In this document: positions 62,693 to 64,000 of the stretch, piece after piece
How positions within the stretch are numbered: position 1 is the stretch's first letter
Layout of the letters: each line of letters starts with the position of its first letter
Origin: Balanoglossus misakiensis
Taxonomy: Eukaryota; Hemichordata
DNA: 64,000 nucleotides
Assembly (NCBI GenBank): GCA_040954595.2
Contig: CM082577.2
Location: 5,890,001 to 5,954,000 of the forward strand
Direction: 5' to 3'
Program-made: the position numbers and the translations under genes
The notes under the pieces: model-generated
Databases searched by the model: none
What the model was told of the DNA's origin: nothing
Seen by the model: the letters and a program-made list of their open reading frames with translations, nothing else

Positions 62693-64000
62693 AAACAACA
62701 GCAAACTTCTCCTACGTAACAACTTGCATAGGGGAGTAGTTGATACAGTCAGATTTATCCCTAAAGCAGTTCAAAGGTCATATGTCTGTTTCATCAGAGT
62801 TCCTTATTTATTTTGATCTGAAGGTATGGCCTTAGATCTGACGCTAGAATATGCGATCTTAGACTTACTGTCTGTCTCGCGGTACCACTACCGGGGCAAA
62901 CCGGCGATGACAACGGAAATTACTTTTTTCTCGAATTAGGTTTTAGATTTGGATTAGAAGTGCCGTGGAGACAAATTTCCCGCCATTTTATTGATGATAC
63001 CAGACTGCAATACTAAATTCAGTAGCACTCACAGAGATGATAAAATGAGGGAGATGGACGCCTCTGCCCTTCCACAACGCGCCCGTTCCCGCTGCCAGCA
63101 AAATGCCATATTAATCATTCATCCCTACTATACGCGTACGTGACAATATCACTTTGATGGGAATAAAAAGGGAGAAAGGCTTTAAGAACCGCCTTAATCC
63201 GGATTTGATAACTCAACAGACTCACAGGATTCCCTAAACATTATCGATTCTACTCCGTCAACTTGTTTCTCTGTCGGCCACACTTGACTTTGCCTATAGA
63301 AGTGTACTCTTCTGCGGCGATAGAAACGGCGCTCATCATCAAGGCGATGCCACTTCTTGTTTAGGCAAAACAGCAACGAGAGAAACCCAAAGACTTGATG
63401 ATCTGCTGGGTTATTCGGATATCGGTGGGGTTATCAGACCGCGATTTATCAAATTAGAAGTGTTTGCCAGACGGCGAACGGACTGGAGTGCTTTTCGCGC
63501 TGATTGGAGTCCCAGTGGTATTCATTAAACCGCGGCGTATACCCTGATTAAACTAATACCGCTTTTTTTCGCTGGCGTTGCTTTTCAAAGCGACAAAATG
63601 CGCGCGGGTTAGCGAGCGGGGAAAATTGAACAAAAGCGTCGCTTCCGTTTCGCACGCCATCGATATTCATTCCCGACCCTTGCCGGCGACGAACACTTGT
63701 CAACGAAGCACCTCTCGGCACCGCAATCGTCACGGCAAGGTGTAAGGTGATGCGATACGATCTGCCGGGAGAAAAGAAAGCGCTTCGCGTGTGGCATGCA
63801 AATTACCCCCCCCCCCCCCCCCCCCGAAAGGCAGAAATTGGCAGGATCCAGGAAAAGTGAATCTGGCACGTACACACCACGTGCAGTTGTCGTTCGCTCG
63901 TACGTCAATTTTGGCGGGCTTTTGAGAAGAAAAAAACATCGTTCAAAACGAAAATACACAGAAGGGTCAATATTTCAATTCTCAAATCACTTAGGAAAAA
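62693..64000. other. Right-edge region, no gene recognised
   Basis: Short frames only. A 20-base C run lies at 63806-63825, and the minus ORF passing through it owes its Gly run to that tract. Confidence 0.45.
63806..63825 (+). repeat. Poly-C homopolymer (20 C)
   Basis: An uninterrupted run of 20 C, the longest homopolymer noticed in the window. Confidence 0.9.

Overview
This is eukaryotic (metazoan) nuclear DNA. Coding exons are separated by GT..AG introns, a nucleus-type tRNA-Leu carries internal A and B boxes, and there is a large tandem satellite, several short inverted-repeat transposons and many microsatellites. The recognisable proteins (CEP112 N-terminus, peflin-type penta-EF-hand protein, Ras-dva/RASD-like GTPase) and a tRNA very close to its vertebrate counterpart fit a marine invertebrate, perhaps a deuterostome such as a hemichordate or cephalochordate. 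That placement is inference and weak.

Layout. 1-1563 (minus) holds the first four coding exons of a CEP112-like centrosomal gene with a DUF4485-type N-terminal domain; it runs off the left edge. 4243-6636 (plus) is a complete seven-exon, 300-residue peflin/ALG-2-type gene, head to head with CEP112. A tRNA-Leu(AAG) lies at 8799-8880. About 43 kb then follows with no gene I can recognise. It holds a 140-bp foldback element with a 9-bp target duplication (17300-17439), a ~12.6-kb satellite of 87/88-bp monomers (17970-30622), two inverted copies of a ~130-bp terminal-inverted-repeat element (37.4 and 46.8 kb), compound microsatellites and a few weak exon candidates. 51722-52438 (plus) is an intact single-exon Ras-family GTPase with a CAAX box. 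52.4-64 kb has no confident gene; it holds a second 140-bp foldback element (57511-57650), promoter-like motif clusters and an odd inverted-repeat segment near 62.3-62.7 kb.

The genes share no evident pathway: CEP112 is centrosomal, peflin is a Ca2+-responsive adaptor of the secretory pathway, and the small GTPase is a signalling protein. The most distinctive structure is the satellite. Its 87-bp unit equals 29 codons without a stop in one frame, so it produces spurious-looking ORFs of up to 483 codons, and it carries nested higher-order duplications. I see no complete novel multi-gene system. The best leads are the satellite's frame and organisation, the short DNA elements, and a duplicated splice acceptor inside CEP112.
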